This document shows, in pieces, positions 35,469-46,064 of a stretch of DNA of 64,000 nt. Position 1 is the stretch's first letter. Each line of letters begins with the position of its first letter. Under the pieces are notes generated by a model. It had not been told where the DNA came from and did not search any database. It was given only the letters and a program-made list of their open reading frames with translations. The stretch comes from Charina bottae (taxonomy: Eukaryota; Chordata; Lepidosauria; Squamata; Charinaidae): positions 39,799,463 through 39,863,462 of the forward strand of contig JALMGJ010000005.1 of NCBI GenBank assembly GCA_023362775.1. The letters are read 5' to 3'. A program made the translations under genes and the position numbers.

Positions 35469-37291
35469 TGCCAAAATGCCAATTTCGTGCCAGAAAATCT
35501 AATACAATGCATTGCAAGCGTGATCTACTGGGCTATGTACTTACTGCATGTGTTTTATTTTTTTTCTCTGTGACCTCTCATTAGTGCTTCCTTAGAGTGT
35601 ATTGCACTACAGTACAAATGTAATTGGGTTTTTTTTTCTTTTCATGATCCAGAGTAAATGATTTTCTATTGCTCAAGGCCTAAAGAATGGGCCAATCTTT
35701 TCTCTGCTATATTGTTCTGGGAAGCTGGTTGAAATCATCCAAAGTTATTTTAAAGGTTGTAATTGGTCTTCATTTATTGATTTTTCCTCCCTCTTTTCTG
35801 TCTCAGAGGATCCTGGCCAAGGAATGAAGTTGAAGTATTATGCCTGCTTGCTGGTGGCCAGCTGTTCACAGCATGCAATATAACTGCATTAGCTGAGCTG
35901 TTACAGTGAAGGCAGGTCAGGGAAGACGAAGGAGTCAACGTTTATTTTTAGATCTAATGTATCAAAAGAGGTAAAGTTCATTGTTTTGTGTTGTATTTAT
36001 TTAGTTACATGATTCTTTTTGTCTCCCATCATTACATGGACCAGAGATAAACATTTTAACAGTGGTTTTGATAGGGAATGGGACTCAACCTAGGGACCAA
36101 GACCAAAATGAAGAAGCAGATATACCTTTCAAATTTTATTATGTTTTAAGATTTGGATCTTTCACAATGTCTTTACTTGAAATAATGTAGGGCTGAGCAA
36201 AAATAGCCCCACATCATTGCTCCATTTGCAGATGGCATAGGAGGGGAGGAGCAGCTCCAGCAATTTGAGAGCAGAGATGAATTCTGAGGAAACGTTCACA
36301 AGCAAGGGACATAATTCTTCAGAGAAGATACTTCTTCTCCAGGAATCTTAGCATAATGCTACATCTAAGATGCTGCTAACTGAAACTCTGCTGCCAGTGA
36401 CAATGGGACTAAAAATTATTTTAAAAGAACAAGGGAGAACCCCCCTCACTTTTAGGACTTCCAAAATCTGGATTGCAAAAGTCCAGACAACCTCTGGATG
36501 GTAGCAATAGAATGTGATGTAGTTTAGGATGAGAGTTAATTATCCCACTTTCATATGTTTAACTACATCAAATGGAGGATTGGTATAGTGTAGGATCAGC
36601 CAAAAGAAATCAGTTTACCTGGTCAGCTAACCCTCTAGTTTAACCCAATTTTTTTGGTGGGGGGGGGAGTTAAACTAATTCCATCTAGTCAACTGATTCT
36701 CACATTGACTGATATTATTCTAACTAGTTATATGAGGATTTACTGTCTTTTCTAATGCCCATCATTGAAATTAAGCCCTTGAGAGGCTCCGTGAAACTGT
36801 TTTCATCTCTGTGGCTCATTCAAGGTCACACAGGGTTTGGGTGAAAGGGGAGCAGAAATAAAAATCCCTTTGAACCTGTCCACAACTATGCCATCATCGA
36901 TTTTTAATTTTATTTTTCACTCCAGAGGGAAAACACCCAGGAAATGGGGAGGAAAGGGACAGCCTGGCGAGTTGGTGAGCTGGCCAACCAGCCAGCTTGA
37001 TACCAGAGGTCTCCATGCCCCAAAATTCATTCTTAGCTCCAATTATTCTTGTCATTTGAATCTCACTGGCATGCCCTTATGCAGATTCATCACTCTCTCA
37101 CTCCCAGTCCTAACTTATCTTCCATGAAACTAAAGATTGAGCCAGCCAATTACAGTATGCGCTGCAGGTAGAATAAGTCTGTGCTGGTCTAACTTAAAGT
37201 ACTACTGCTCACACTCATATTCTTCAGCATAAATCAGTTGATGAAAGAAGGCATAGTGACTACTTATTGTTTTGCACTGCAGTGCCCATAG
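35469..37291. other. 1.8 kb intergenic DNA, nothing recognised
   Basis: A poly-G run at about 36656-36668 is the only simple repeat of note. Confidence 0.5.
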
Positions 37292-37299
37292 ACTTAGAT

Positions 37300-37419
37300 C
37301 AGTGTTTCTCAACCTCGGCAACTTTAAGATGTGTGGACTTCAACTCCCAGAAGGCTGGTTGGGAAATTCTGGGAGTTGAAGTCCACACATCTTAAAGTTG
37401 CTGAGGTTGAGAAACACTG
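37300..37419. mobile_element. Palindromic hAT-type MITE
   Basis: A 120-bp foldback with nearly perfect arms (cagtgtttctcaacctcg and its inverted match ending gagaaacactg). The 8-bp flanks acttagat (37292-37299) and ccttagat (37420-37427) match at 7 of 8 bases. The centre is deleted compared with 2304-2438. Confidence 0.88.
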
Positions 37420-37427
37420 CCTTAGAT

Positions 37428-37996
37428 ATTCCATCACAAGGTCTTGTTCATATTGCAGATTCAGCTTGTTTACCCCAGGTAACTGAGTTGTGATATTTTC
37501 TGTTGTGTACAGTATGTCTCTTATTATAAATTCTTTTGAAGATATTGGAATTAGGAGATAAGTCCCCTCTTTTGATTATTTATGCCTCAAGCACTGCTAT
37601 TTTTGCTGAAGTGATTCTGTGAAGATCACCTAAGTACATATTCATGAGGGTTTCATATGCTTGCCAAAAAGTGTTTCCCAAAAGATTTTGTTTTGTTTAA
37701 AGTCTCATCCACTTCAGTATGCCTTTTCATTACTAGGACTTTCCCCGAAATATGGTATTAGACTTTACATGATATATTTGACTTAGGTGTGAAATCCAAG
37801 AATCTGGTTACAAATCATCTGCTTTTGCAGAGTATATTGATTTTATCTTGAAAGACTGATATAGAAGAAAAATTCCTGCATATACTGTAGCATCCACTTA
37901 CTGCAAATCAGGGTGGGCAACTTTTTTTCAGTCATGGACCACTTTTCTTTCCTAATTTTGTTGGCCTTAGAGGGCTGCAAGGAGCATGGCTGTGAT
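37428..37996. other. Intergenic DNA with a possible hAT end
   Basis: cagggtgggcaac near 37909 resembles a hAT terminus, but no partner end or duplication was seen. Confidence 0.35.
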
Positions 37997-38115
37997 ATAG
38001 GGTTTTTTTTTTAGATACTTTTAATTTGTATATTTTTAAATTTTTAATTATTGTAACCCGCCCAGAGTCCCTTGCATGGGAGATGGGCGGGGAATAAATT
38101 GGAATAATAAATAGT
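37997..38115 (+). mobile_element. L2-type 3' tail fragment
   Basis: tgtaacccgcccagagtccc, then gggagatgggcggggaataa and an AATAAATA end. This is a clean, short tail without coding sequence. Confidence 0.7.
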
Positions 38116-38962
38116 GATGGCATTGGAACTGGAACTAGCAGGGCTGAAATCTGCATTTTGCTGCATTTAAAGAAAGTTAAAAACAAAACAAAACCGATAC
38201 ATTCCGTCTGGTGAATGTGCCCCACACCTGTTCCGCTTTATTTAATTATAACACACAAAAATTGCAGCTCTGAAAATGCCATTATACCTCCAAATTGTGG
38301 CAGCATAATCTTGGATGGATTCTGAAGGTGCAAAACTGAATCAGGAGACACATACAGAGGTTTCTTATTCTTTCTGTAGAGTAAATTGTGGTCTCCATTC
38401 CTGTAAATATATTCCCACAGGTCCCACTAGGTAAGTAGTAAAAGAAGTGATAGAAAAAATAATCAAATAAACTCTGCTGCTTCATAGCTCTCCTCTCCCC
38501 TGACCCCACCGCACAGAAACTTTGGTGCTCTCACTGAGTTTGCCCATGGGAGTATCAGAGCATTGATGATCTATTTGACCAGTGGAGCACTGAGTGTTTC
38601 CATATATTTTCATTTCCTACTGAAAACTGCTAGTGGAGATAAATTATTCCCTACCATACATCTCCATTACTCTGTGACTCCCTCAGGTTTGGAATCAAGC
38701 AAAACTATCTTGTGTAGCTATTTGGAAAGCCCAAGGGAAACCTTCACCACTTGCTACTAATGGTTACAAAGTAGAGTTTATTTTCCTAAAACAAACTTAG
38801 AACCACAAATCATTTCTCTCAAAGTTTCTGAATATCTTGCATGCTAGGGATGCAAAAAAAAACAAAACAAAAACAAACAAAACAAACAAAACCCCAAGAA
38901 GATCAATATTCCCCAGCCTAGCACCTTCCAGATACTGGAGCCACTCCCAGGATACTCAGTTA
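38116..38962. other. Intergenic DNA, nothing recognised
   Basis: Only an A/C-rich simple tract at about 38857-38893 stands out. Confidence 0.5.
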
Positions 38963-39271
38963 GCATCTGTCCTGTTCAGACTAGGTGACGACCATATCTC
39001 TTTAAATAGAATAAACTTTATTTACAATTAACTAATTACAATTATAAAGTCTTTTGAATGGTAAACATGTAACAGGATTAGTTCCAACCCGGCAAGGTCG
39101 AAGCACTGAATGAGGTAGATAAACTAGATTCAATTGATGGTTGTAATACAACGGCATGACAGGACGGTACTCGGTTTTTTGACAAGGTGGCTTGAGCAGG
39201 TTCAGCTGGAATTCGCGGCAAGACACTGCTGGACTTGGCTGGAAAGCTCAGTAAGCTATGGCTGGACTTGA

Positions 39272-39450
39272 CTGGAATGTGCGGTGTGGCAAGGCAGGAC
39301 TTGACTGGAGAACTCGATGTAGCAAGGCAAGAATCAGCGTAGCGGCAGCGTAGCAAGACAATCAGTGGAGAGGCACGGTGTAGCAAGGCAAGAATCAACT
39401 GGAGTGCGCGGCACGGCAAGGCAGGGCTCGACTGGAAGACGTGGCGAGGA
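39272..39450. repeat. 33-bp imperfect tandem repeat within the solo LTR
   Basis: Units at 39272-39304, 39305-39337, 39366-39398 and 39399-39431 share a ctggag...gcaaggca pattern; a 28-bp shortened unit sits at 39338-39365 and decayed units extend on both sides. The 33-bp period keeps frame, but no supported ORF exists. Confidence 0.8.
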
Positions 39451-39807
39451 ATTGCAGTGAGACTCGACTGCAGATAAAGGCAGCTGGTAAAACTCTGAAA
39501 TGGTGAAATGCGCAGGCTCTGATTCAGCGAGGGTTACAGAGCAAGGTCTGGAGGGTAGTTCCAGCTCTATATCTCATGAAGAAGCTGTTAGCTCAGTGGA
39601 ACGGTTGTTTCCAGCGGCTTGCTCCTTGCGCTGGTGTCTCTTTATCCTGTTCCCTTCACGCCATTTATCCTCAGGAACCAATTGGGCTTCTTTCTGTTTG
39701 ACGCACTTTTCGGCTCGTCTTTCCTTGCGCTGATTGGTGGCTTAGAGCATACTCCCTGGTCTTGGCCAATCAACTGCTCAGGATTCTCCTGCTCTGCTGA
39801 GTCATTT

Positions 39808-39927
39808 TGGGTTTCGTTTTCCCCAGTTTTCTCCGGATAGGTTTCGATTTCCCCTTTTTGCTTAGCTTAGGTTTTGTTTTCCTTCTTTTGCTTAGCATAG
39901 GTTTCGATTTCACCTTCCTCAGCATCA
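39808..39927. repeat. 30-bp tandem repeat, four units, within the solo LTR
   Basis: Units at 39808, 39838, 39868 and 39898 each start with (t)aggtttcg or a close variant and contain a pyrimidine block. It lies near the minus-strand 5' (U3) end of the LTR, where tandem repeats often act as enhancer-like elements in LTRs; that role is inferred. Confidence 0.8.
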
Positions 39928-39953
39928 GATTCAGACTCAACTCTTACAGCATC

Positions 39954-41187
39954 ACTATTGGCTATGAATTCTGGGAGTTGCAGAACATTTGAAGGTTATA
40001 CAAGATCATTCCATCCAAGTATATAGATTTTAACTGATTCTGCATCCAACTGCATCCAAATTCCTTAGTTTGCTCATTTCCTGTGCTGCAGATCTGAACG
40101 AGAGATATATCCTAGTAGTAGTAGCTCTGGATTTCCTCCAGTAATGGATTTTGGAAATTGACTTTATAGAAATATGACTATTACAGAATCTATATCTGTG
40201 GTGGTATATACATTTCATTAATAAAACACACAAACATTTTACCCCTCACAGATGCAGCAAATTTCACACAAAAATGTGGGGAGAAATTACCAATGGTAAG
40301 TAAGATATACAGTTTCCATGTGACTATGAATATATAGCCCATACTGCAAGTTCAAAAAGTAAACTGGAAATAGTAACTACCTTTTATTATTTCCCAGAAC
40401 ATGGACTGAAAACAAAAAAATGCTCATGAACGTAAAGTAGAATAGACTGATTGCTATCCACATTCCACTGCCAACATACAGCACTACTGTTTTCTTTAAA
40501 GCTGTTGCCACATTATCCTGCTGTTAGATGAGGACTTGCTCTACTATGCTGAGTATATTAATAAGTTTTTACTTCAAGACTGAAGGTCAAAATTCCTTTT
40601 ATGAAACTGGAATGACTTTTGGCTTAAGCTTTCCAGAATTCATGTTACGGTCACCATGTCAGTTTTACCTCAGTTTAATGTAAACATGCTCTTGAAACCA
40701 AAAACAAACCAAAGCATAATTAAAACTCTTGTAATACCATCAGTGTGACAGGACTATCAGTCCTTGCAATGTAAAGAAAAGTATTCAAATTAAATTCTGA
40801 AACTGGTTTCCTATTAGGAGGCCTGAAGCATCTTAGACAATTTAATATGTGTAGCAATGATAATCTTGATGTAATATATTAAAACACTGATGAAAAATTC
40901 AGTTACAAATCAAAGAAAACCTCTGTAGCTTCTAGTTATCACAGTTCAGAAAGAATAGTGACAGGATCACCATATCTGTGTTGTTGCTACGGCCAAAGTA
41001 GACTTCCACCACACCGAATGAATAATTAATTGACCCATCATTTGAATATTGCATTTTGTAATAAGTGTGTTTTCAGGTCAACAATGCTAGGTCAAGCCAC
41101 CAGCATCATTGTTCACACCTCTTTAACCTATTCATCCCTTATTTCATGTATTAGTAGTTCAGGAGGGTAACTAGTTATCTAAAGAGA
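39954..41187. other. Intergenic DNA, nothing recognised
   Basis: gaattctgggagttgcag at 39966-39983 matches part of the palindromic hAT MITE arm but is too short to count as a copy. Confidence 0.5.
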
Positions 41188-41305
41188 TAGCAGATGTCTC
41201 TGTGGAAATCTTGAAGCAAAGACTGGAGAGTTATTAGTCAGGGATGCTTTAATTTGAATTGCTGCACTGCACTTGATAGCTTAGAAGTATCTTTCCAACC
41301 CCAGG
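41188..41305 (+). mobile_element. CR1 3' tail relic
   Basis: cttgaagcaaagactggaga, tcagggatgctttaatttga and a decayed tctttccaaccccaggt occur in the order of CR1 3' ends. The terminal short repeat is lost. Confidence 0.6.
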
Positions 41306-41752
41306 TATCTGTAGGAGGGGCAAGGGGGAGCAGGTGACAAAAGGTATGTCGTGAAGTCATGACACAAACCTTGTGACTTACATACTTGCATCAGGATTCA
41401 AATATGAAAGGGTGGGCTTTGCACTGTGACTTCACTGGGCAAGTCATCATTTTTTCAAAACTGCACCTAGCTGCAGCTGCCTATGTTTCAAACTAGATGA
41501 TTCTGTATTGCATAAATGTTTGAAGGCTACCATTATCTTACAAACTGTATGTTGGGGTTTGTATATACCCAGGAATTTACAGTTAGATAAATTATACTGG
41601 AGAGGTTTGATATCTAGGTGAGAGGGGAATTATTCTGCAAGTCACCCAATTAGCAGCCATTGTTGTAGGGATGATGTGGCAGTGTATGACTCATACTACA
41701 GGTGCTATCATTTAGCTGGGTGTGGCAGATGATGAGAGTGACCTATAATGTG

Positions 41753-41775
41753 ATTGGTCAGTTTATGTATATAAA
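41753..41775 (+). promoter_or_regulatory. LTR core promoter: inverted CCAAT box and TATA box
   Basis: ATTGG at 41753-41757 (reverse CCAAT) is followed by TATATAAA at 41768-41775. Transcription would be expected to begin about 25-30 bp later, near 41800, setting the U3/R border. The same boxes recur in the 3' LTR. Function is inferred from spacing. Confidence 0.6.
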
Positions 41776-41876
41776 CAGAGAATATTTGGTATTCTTTCTT
41801 CTCGTTTGCTGTAACTTCTCATCGCTGTATCATTTGTTACCCGTGTGGATGTATTCTGTAATACGTATGTATATAT

Positions 41877-41882
41877 AGTAAA
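41877..41882 (+). terminator. Possible variant poly(A) signal in LTR
   Basis: AGTAAA, a known weaker form of AATAAA, lies downstream of the inferred start and recurs in the 3' LTR, where it would act. No AATAAA was seen in the LTR. Confidence 0.35.
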
Positions 41883-41990
41883 TAGGATATTTTATCTAAT
41901 CTCTGCTTTAGTGTCTATTTACTGCATAGAACGTGAATCACTGGTGTCTTGGAAAATAGAGCAGGCCACTCGTACACGCGCATTCTGACA

Positions 41991-42006
41991 GGTTATGGGC
42001 CCAGCA
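41991..42006 (+). promoter_or_regulatory. Primer-binding site for a tRNA-iMet 5' half
   Basis: ggttatgggcccagca begins at the first base after the LTR. It is complementary to the anticodon stem-loop of vertebrate initiator methionine tRNA (tgctgggcccataacc), not to its 3' acceptor end. Drosophila copia primes in this way with a tRNA cut in the anticodon loop. The first ATG of the long frame (41995) lies inside this site. Confidence 0.85.
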
Positions 42007-45000
42007 GTGGAACGTGTGCAGCTGGCATGCTGGCACGGCTGTGAGGACTTTGGAAGCCTATCCAGGAGTCGTTTGGATATTTGGGGTGAGTTTGGAGCTT
42101 TTGCAGGTTCCGTGCCTGGCTGTGTATTTTTCCTAGGCCTGTTTGCAGCTGAAGGACGTTCTGATAAAGTCTGTGCTATTTATTCATTGGTGTCTGCCCG
42201 GGAGGGGCTAAGGAGGATGAGCACAGTGAAAATGCAGCCTATAGTTGGAGGTGGTTTTCCTCTGGAGAGGCTGAATGACTCCAATTACTTGTCGTGGGCG
42301 TACAAGATGGAAATGTTTCTTCGCCAGGAAGGTGTTTGGAAGATTGTACTTGACCCACCACGTGAGTTGGACGATGATGAAGTTGTTCTACAGAACAAGA
42401 AAGCATTGGCAAGCATAATTTTATGTTTGGAGGACAGCCAATTATGTTACGTTAGAAATCTCCAGTTAGCCAGTGGGTGTTGGGAAGCTTTGGGAAATGT
42501 TTATCTTAGAAGCACACCGTTATGCAAAGTTATGTTGACAAGGAAGCTTTATCATGCTAGATTACATGAAAATGAAAGTATTCTTGAACATTTGCATTAT
42601 ATGACTGGTTTGTTCCTTGAATTAGCACAGAGGGATATGCAATTCTCAGAAGCGCATAAAGTTTATGTAATTCTCAGTTCTCTTAATGAAACATGGGATA
42701 ATTTAGCTACCAGTTTCGGTTCTTTATCTGAGAGGGATTTGACCATAAATTATTTGACTGGTCGGCTTCTGGAGGAGGAACAAAGGAGAAAAAGTTATAA
42801 TGTAATTAAGCCAAAGCAATGCAGTACGTTTGTTAAGGAATGTTATTCTAACACTGATAATATTTTATCTGTAAAGCGTAAATGTTGTTTTCGCTGTGGG
42901 TCTGATAAGCATTTGCAAAAGAACTGTGATATTGCTAGAAGGGAAAAAGTCAAGCCGAGGATTTCCAAGCAACGAAGTGCTGTCCAGCTGTCGGTGATTA
43001 ATTCTACAGGACGGAATTTAAAGGAGCCGTGGCTTCTTGACAGCGGAGCAAGCCAAAACATTGCCAATGATAGGCAGATGTTTAAAAGGTTTACACAGGC
43101 TGAACGGAATCATGTTAGCCTGGCAAATGGGAGTGTTGCATCTGTTACTGGCAAAGGGTTTGTGTATGTATCAAGTTTAAATACTGAATTATCTATGCTA
43201 TGTGTACCAGACATCATAAGTGTTTATCAGTTAGATAAACAGGGATATGATGTAAAGTTTGGTAAGGGTGAATGCATTGTTATGAAGGATAATCATGTCT
43301 GTGGTAAGGGTGTATTACAGAACAGTTTATATGTAATGATGAAACCCAAGAACCATGATGTAGCCATGATCAACAAACCAACCCATGATTCATGTGAACA
43401 TTTGTGGCATAGAAGGTTGGGGCATCCAAGTTTCAAAGTGGTTGAAAAGATGTCTGAAGCAAGTTCTGGAATGGATTTGAAACCGTGCCAAGCTTATCTG
43501 GATTGCACAGCATGTAAGGTTGCAAAGTCAAAGGTGTATCCTGTAAGCAAATTTAGTGATAGAAAGTCACATAAATGTTTTGAATTAGTTCACGCTGACC
43601 TAATTGGCCCATTACCAGCCACAATAGGTGGTGCTAAATATGTTTTAGTCATTGTGGATGATTTCACCAGATTTGGGTTCTGTTACCTATTGAAAGCTAA
43701 AAGCCAAACATTTGATAAGTTCAGAAATTGGGTGCAGTTTGTGGAACGTAGATATAGCACAAAGGTGTGTAGTTTGCAAACTGACCGGGGAACTGAGTTT
43801 ATGAGTGGCAGTTTTCAGCAATGGCTCAGTAGGAGGGGCATTGCACACAGGAGAACCAATCCGCATAGTTCAGCTGAGAATGGCGTAGCGGAACGAAGGA
43901 ATTTAGCATTACAGACAGTAAAGGATTCATTATTAGCTGACTCAGGGTTATCTAGAGGATACTGGGGAGAAGCTATACTGACTGCTAATTATTTAATTAA
44001 CAGGTTATGGAGTGTGTCTGTAAATCAAACACCATATTATATTTTGTATGGCAAGAAGCCATCATTAGCTCATTTGAAGGTGTTTGGGTGCACTGCCTAT
44101 GTTCACGTGCATAAGGAGGTACGTAGGAAAGGGCAGGTAAAAGCACAGAAGATGACGTTTGTGGGGTATGAGCCAGGAACCAAGGGATATAGGTTCTCTG
44201 ATGGCAGGAGACTTATTATTTCCAGATCAGCAAGTTTTAGTGAGCACAACAATTGGCTGAAGTTACACGGAGGGAGTGAGGTTTTTCTTCCTGGTCAGGG
44301 ACAGGTCGAGCTAGCAGAGCGGCAAGTGTCCAGAGATGTGATTAAGAAGGAAGAGGAAGTAACTCCTAGTGTGCCAATGATGCAGGAGGCTACTGTATTG
44401 TGCAGATCTGAAAGAGTTAACAAGGGCATGCCACCTCAGCGTTACACACCAGGTGATGTTAAAGTGTGTTTTATTAATTATGAACCTCGTAGTTATGAGG
44501 AGGTATTGGAGTTGCCACCACAAGAGCAGAAAAAGTGGAAAGCTGCTATGGATATGGAAATGAATGCCATTAATTCCCATAAGGTGTTTAAATCTACCAG
44601 GCTGCCTGAGGGGCATAGGGCAGTAGGGTGTAGGTGGGTTTATAAGAAGAAGACCTTAGTCAATGGTGATATTCAGTATAAGGCTAGGCTTGTAGCGCAA
44701 GGGTTTTCCCAGGTTAAGAATCAGACTTATGATGAGGTTTTTGCGCCGGTGCTAAGAGGGGAGACATTTAGGTTTGCCTTAGCAATGGCAGCAGCTGGGA
44801 ATTGTGTAGTGAACCATTATGATATCACCACAGCATATCTGCATGCTGATTTGAGGGAAGAAATCTATATGGCTGAAGCTCCAGGATATGAGTCTAATGA
44901 AGCAGGAAGAGTGTACAAGTTGCAGAAAGCGTTGTATGGACTCAGGCAATTGGCACATTGCTGGAATCTACGATTAGATGAGACATTGCAAAGAATGGGG

Positions 45001-46035
45001 TTCAAGTGTAGCAAGGCTGACCCATGTCTGTATGTAAAGCAATGTGATAATGATGAACAAGTGTTGCTTTTGATTTTTGTAGACGATTTGTGTCTTATAG
45101 CGAAAGATCAAAGCAGGGTAATTGAATTTACTGAAAAACTGAAGCAACAATCTGATGTTAAAGATCTGGGAGAGATTAGAAATTACCTAGGCGTAGGTAT
45201 TCAGAAGGTTGATGGGGGATTTGTTCTAGAGCAGCGGAAGAAAATTGAACAACTGCTAAGAGAGAACAATATGGAACATTGCAAGGAGGTTCCTACCCCG
45301 ATGACAACTGATTTTGTTAAGACAGAGGCTGGAGATGATGACCAAACATCATGTAATCAGGAACACTATCAATCAATAATTGGAAGTTTATTGTATTTAG
45401 CACAATGGTCGCGTCCCGATATCGGGCATGCGGTAAATGTACTGAGTAGATATGTTACACAACCTACCCAGAAGCATTGGAAAGGTATTAAACGAGTGTT
45501 TAGGTATCTTAAGGGGACTATTAATAAATGTTTATTGATAAAACCTTGTAAACCATTGGAATTAAAATGCTATGTAGATAGTAATTGGGGTAATGATGTA
45601 CATGATAGAAAATCAATGACAGGATTGATAATTATGTTTGGTGACACCTTGGGGTGGAGGTCTCGGAAACAGAGTTCTGCCGCAGTATCAACTGCAGAGG
45701 CAGAGTACGCTGCGCTATCTGACCTATGTTCAGAGTTAATATGGTATAGGCAATTGGTAATGGATGTTAATATAACAATTAATGAACCTATATGTGTATA
45801 TGACGACAGTGAATCATGTATACAGATTGCAAAGAGTGATAGGATCAGAGGAAGGAGCAAACATGTTGATATTAAGTATCACAATGTTAGGAATGCTGTG
45901 AAAGAATCTCTGATTAATTTGCAATATTGTCCATCTGAAAGTAATGTAGCAGATGTGATGACAAAGCCTCTAAGTATAGATAGACATAGGATGTGTGTAT
46001 CCAATATGTGTATGTCTTCTAGTCTGTATAAGTGA
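41995..46035 (+). CDS. Copia Gag-Pol polyprotein
   Basis: One uninterrupted 1346-codon frame encodes all replication proteins. Landmarks (residues from 41995): Gag about 80-290, zinc knuckle CFRCGSDKHLQKNC at 298-311, protease DSGA at 349-352, integrase zinc finger H472/H477/C504/C507, integrase triad D535, D597, E633 with exactly 35 residues between the last two, RT about 870-1110 with catalytic FVDD at 1028-1031, and RNase H with D1195, E1237, D1270 and D1292. Integrase before RT is the copia order. All catalytic residues I could locate are present. The annotated ATG lies in the primer site; Met75 (42217), with A at -3 and followed by typical Gag sequence, is the likelier start. With no stop or frameshift between Gag and Pol, their ratio must be set another way, for example by splicing or proteolysis, as in single-ORF copia elements. 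Confidence 0.95.
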   Translation: MGPAVERVQLACWHGCEDFGSLSRSRLDIWGEFGAFAGSVPGCVFFLGLFAAEGRSDKVCAIYSLVSAREGLRRMSTVKMQPIVGGGFPLERLNDSNYLSWAYKMEMFLRQEGVWKIVLDPPRELDDDEVVLQNKKALASIILCLEDSQLCYVRNLQLASGCWEALGNVYLRSTPLCKVMLTRKLYHARLHENESILEHLHYMTGLFLELAQRDMQFSEAHKVYVILSSLNETWDNLATSFGSLSERDLTINYLTGRLLEEEQRRKSYNVIKPKQCSTFVKECYSNTDNILSVKRKCCFRCGSDKHLQKNCDIARREKVKPRISKQRSAVQLSVINSTGRNLKEPWLLDSGASQNIANDRQMFKRFTQAERNHVSLANGSVASVTGKGFVYVSSLNTELSMLCVPDIISVYQLDKQGYDVKFGKGECIVMKDNHVCGKGVLQNSLYVMMKPKNHDVAMINKPTHDSCEHLWHRRLGHPSFKVVEKMSEASSGMDLKPCQAYLDCTACKVAKSKVYPVSKFSDRKSHKCFELVHADLIGPLPATIGGAKYVLVIVDDFTRFGFCYLLKAKSQTFDKFRNWVQFVERRYSTKVCSLQTDRGTEFMSGSFQQWLSRRGIAHRRTNPHSSAENGVAERRNLALQTVKDSLLADSGLSRGYWGEAILTANYLINRLWSVSVNQTPYYILYGKKPSLAHLKVFGCTAYVHVHKEVRRKGQVKAQKMTFVGYEPGTKGYRFSDGRRLIISRSASFSEHNNWLKLHGGSEVFLPGQGQVELAERQVSRDVIKKEEEVTPSVPMMQEATVLCRSERVNKGMPPQRYTPGDVKVCFINYEPRSYEEVLELPPQEQKKWKAAMDMEMNAINSHKVFKSTRLPEGHRAVGCRWVYKKKTLVNGDIQYKARLVAQGFSQVKNQTYDEVFAPVLRGETFRFALAMAAAGNCVVNHYDITTAYLHADLREEIYMAEAPGYESNEAGRVYKLQKALYGLRQLAHCWNLRLDETLQRMGFKCSKADPCLYVKQCDNDEQVLLLIFVDDLCLIAKDQSRVIEFTEKLKQQSDVKDLGEIRNYLGVGIQKVDGGFVLEQRKKIEQLLRENNMEHCKEVPTPMTTDFVKTEAGDDDQTSCNQEHYQSIIGSLLYLAQWSRPDIGHAVNVLSRYVTQPTQKHWKGIKRVFRYLKGTINKCLLIKPCKPLELKCYVDSNWGNDVHDRKSMTGLIIMFGDTLGWRSRKQSSAAVSTAEAEYAALSDLCSELIWYRQLVMDVNITINEPICVYDDSESCIQIAKSDRIRGRSKHVDIKYHNVRNAVKESLINLQYCPSESNVADVMTKPLSIDRHRMCVSNMCMSSSLYK

Positions 46036-46056
46036 AATGTAATATCTATTGTAAAT

Positions 46057-46064
46057 TGGAGGGG
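46057..46064 (+). promoter_or_regulatory. Polypurine tract of copia element
   Basis: ggaggggt-type purine run immediately before the 3' LTR at 46065; the usual primer for plus-strand DNA synthesis. It lies about 20 bp after the gag-pol stop. Confidence 0.75.

Larger units (their letters stand above)
38968..39948 (-). mobile_element. 981-bp solo LTR with 5-bp target duplication
   Basis: The sequence begins tgtcctgttcag and ends actcttaca, so both strands read TG...CA. Exact 5-bp flanks (gcatc) lie at 38963-38967 and 39949-39953. A poly(A) signal (AATAAA on the minus strand, 39017-39022) sits about 50 bp from the minus-strand 3' end, which sets the orientation. It is clearly more GC- and CpG-rich than its surroundings. 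Two internal tandem repeats lie inside. No gag or pol is attached, so it is probably a solo LTR left by LTR-LTR recombination. Gypsy or retrovirus-type origin cannot be decided here. Confidence 0.85.
41550..41990 (+). repeat. 5' LTR of copia element
   Basis: Starts tgttgggg and ends ctgaca, the canonical TG...CA. It holds the element's promoter and its poly(A) region. The primer-binding site follows with no gap. Confidence 0.95.

Noticed and set aside
39078..39419. 113-codon minus-strand open frame in the solo LTR
   Set aside because: The frame is kept open by the 33-bp period of the tandem repeat; no domain was recognised.
39272..39450. CRISPR-like or coding repeat array
   Set aside because: Units are adjacent and imperfect with no spacers, lie within a vertebrate LTR and have no supported frame.
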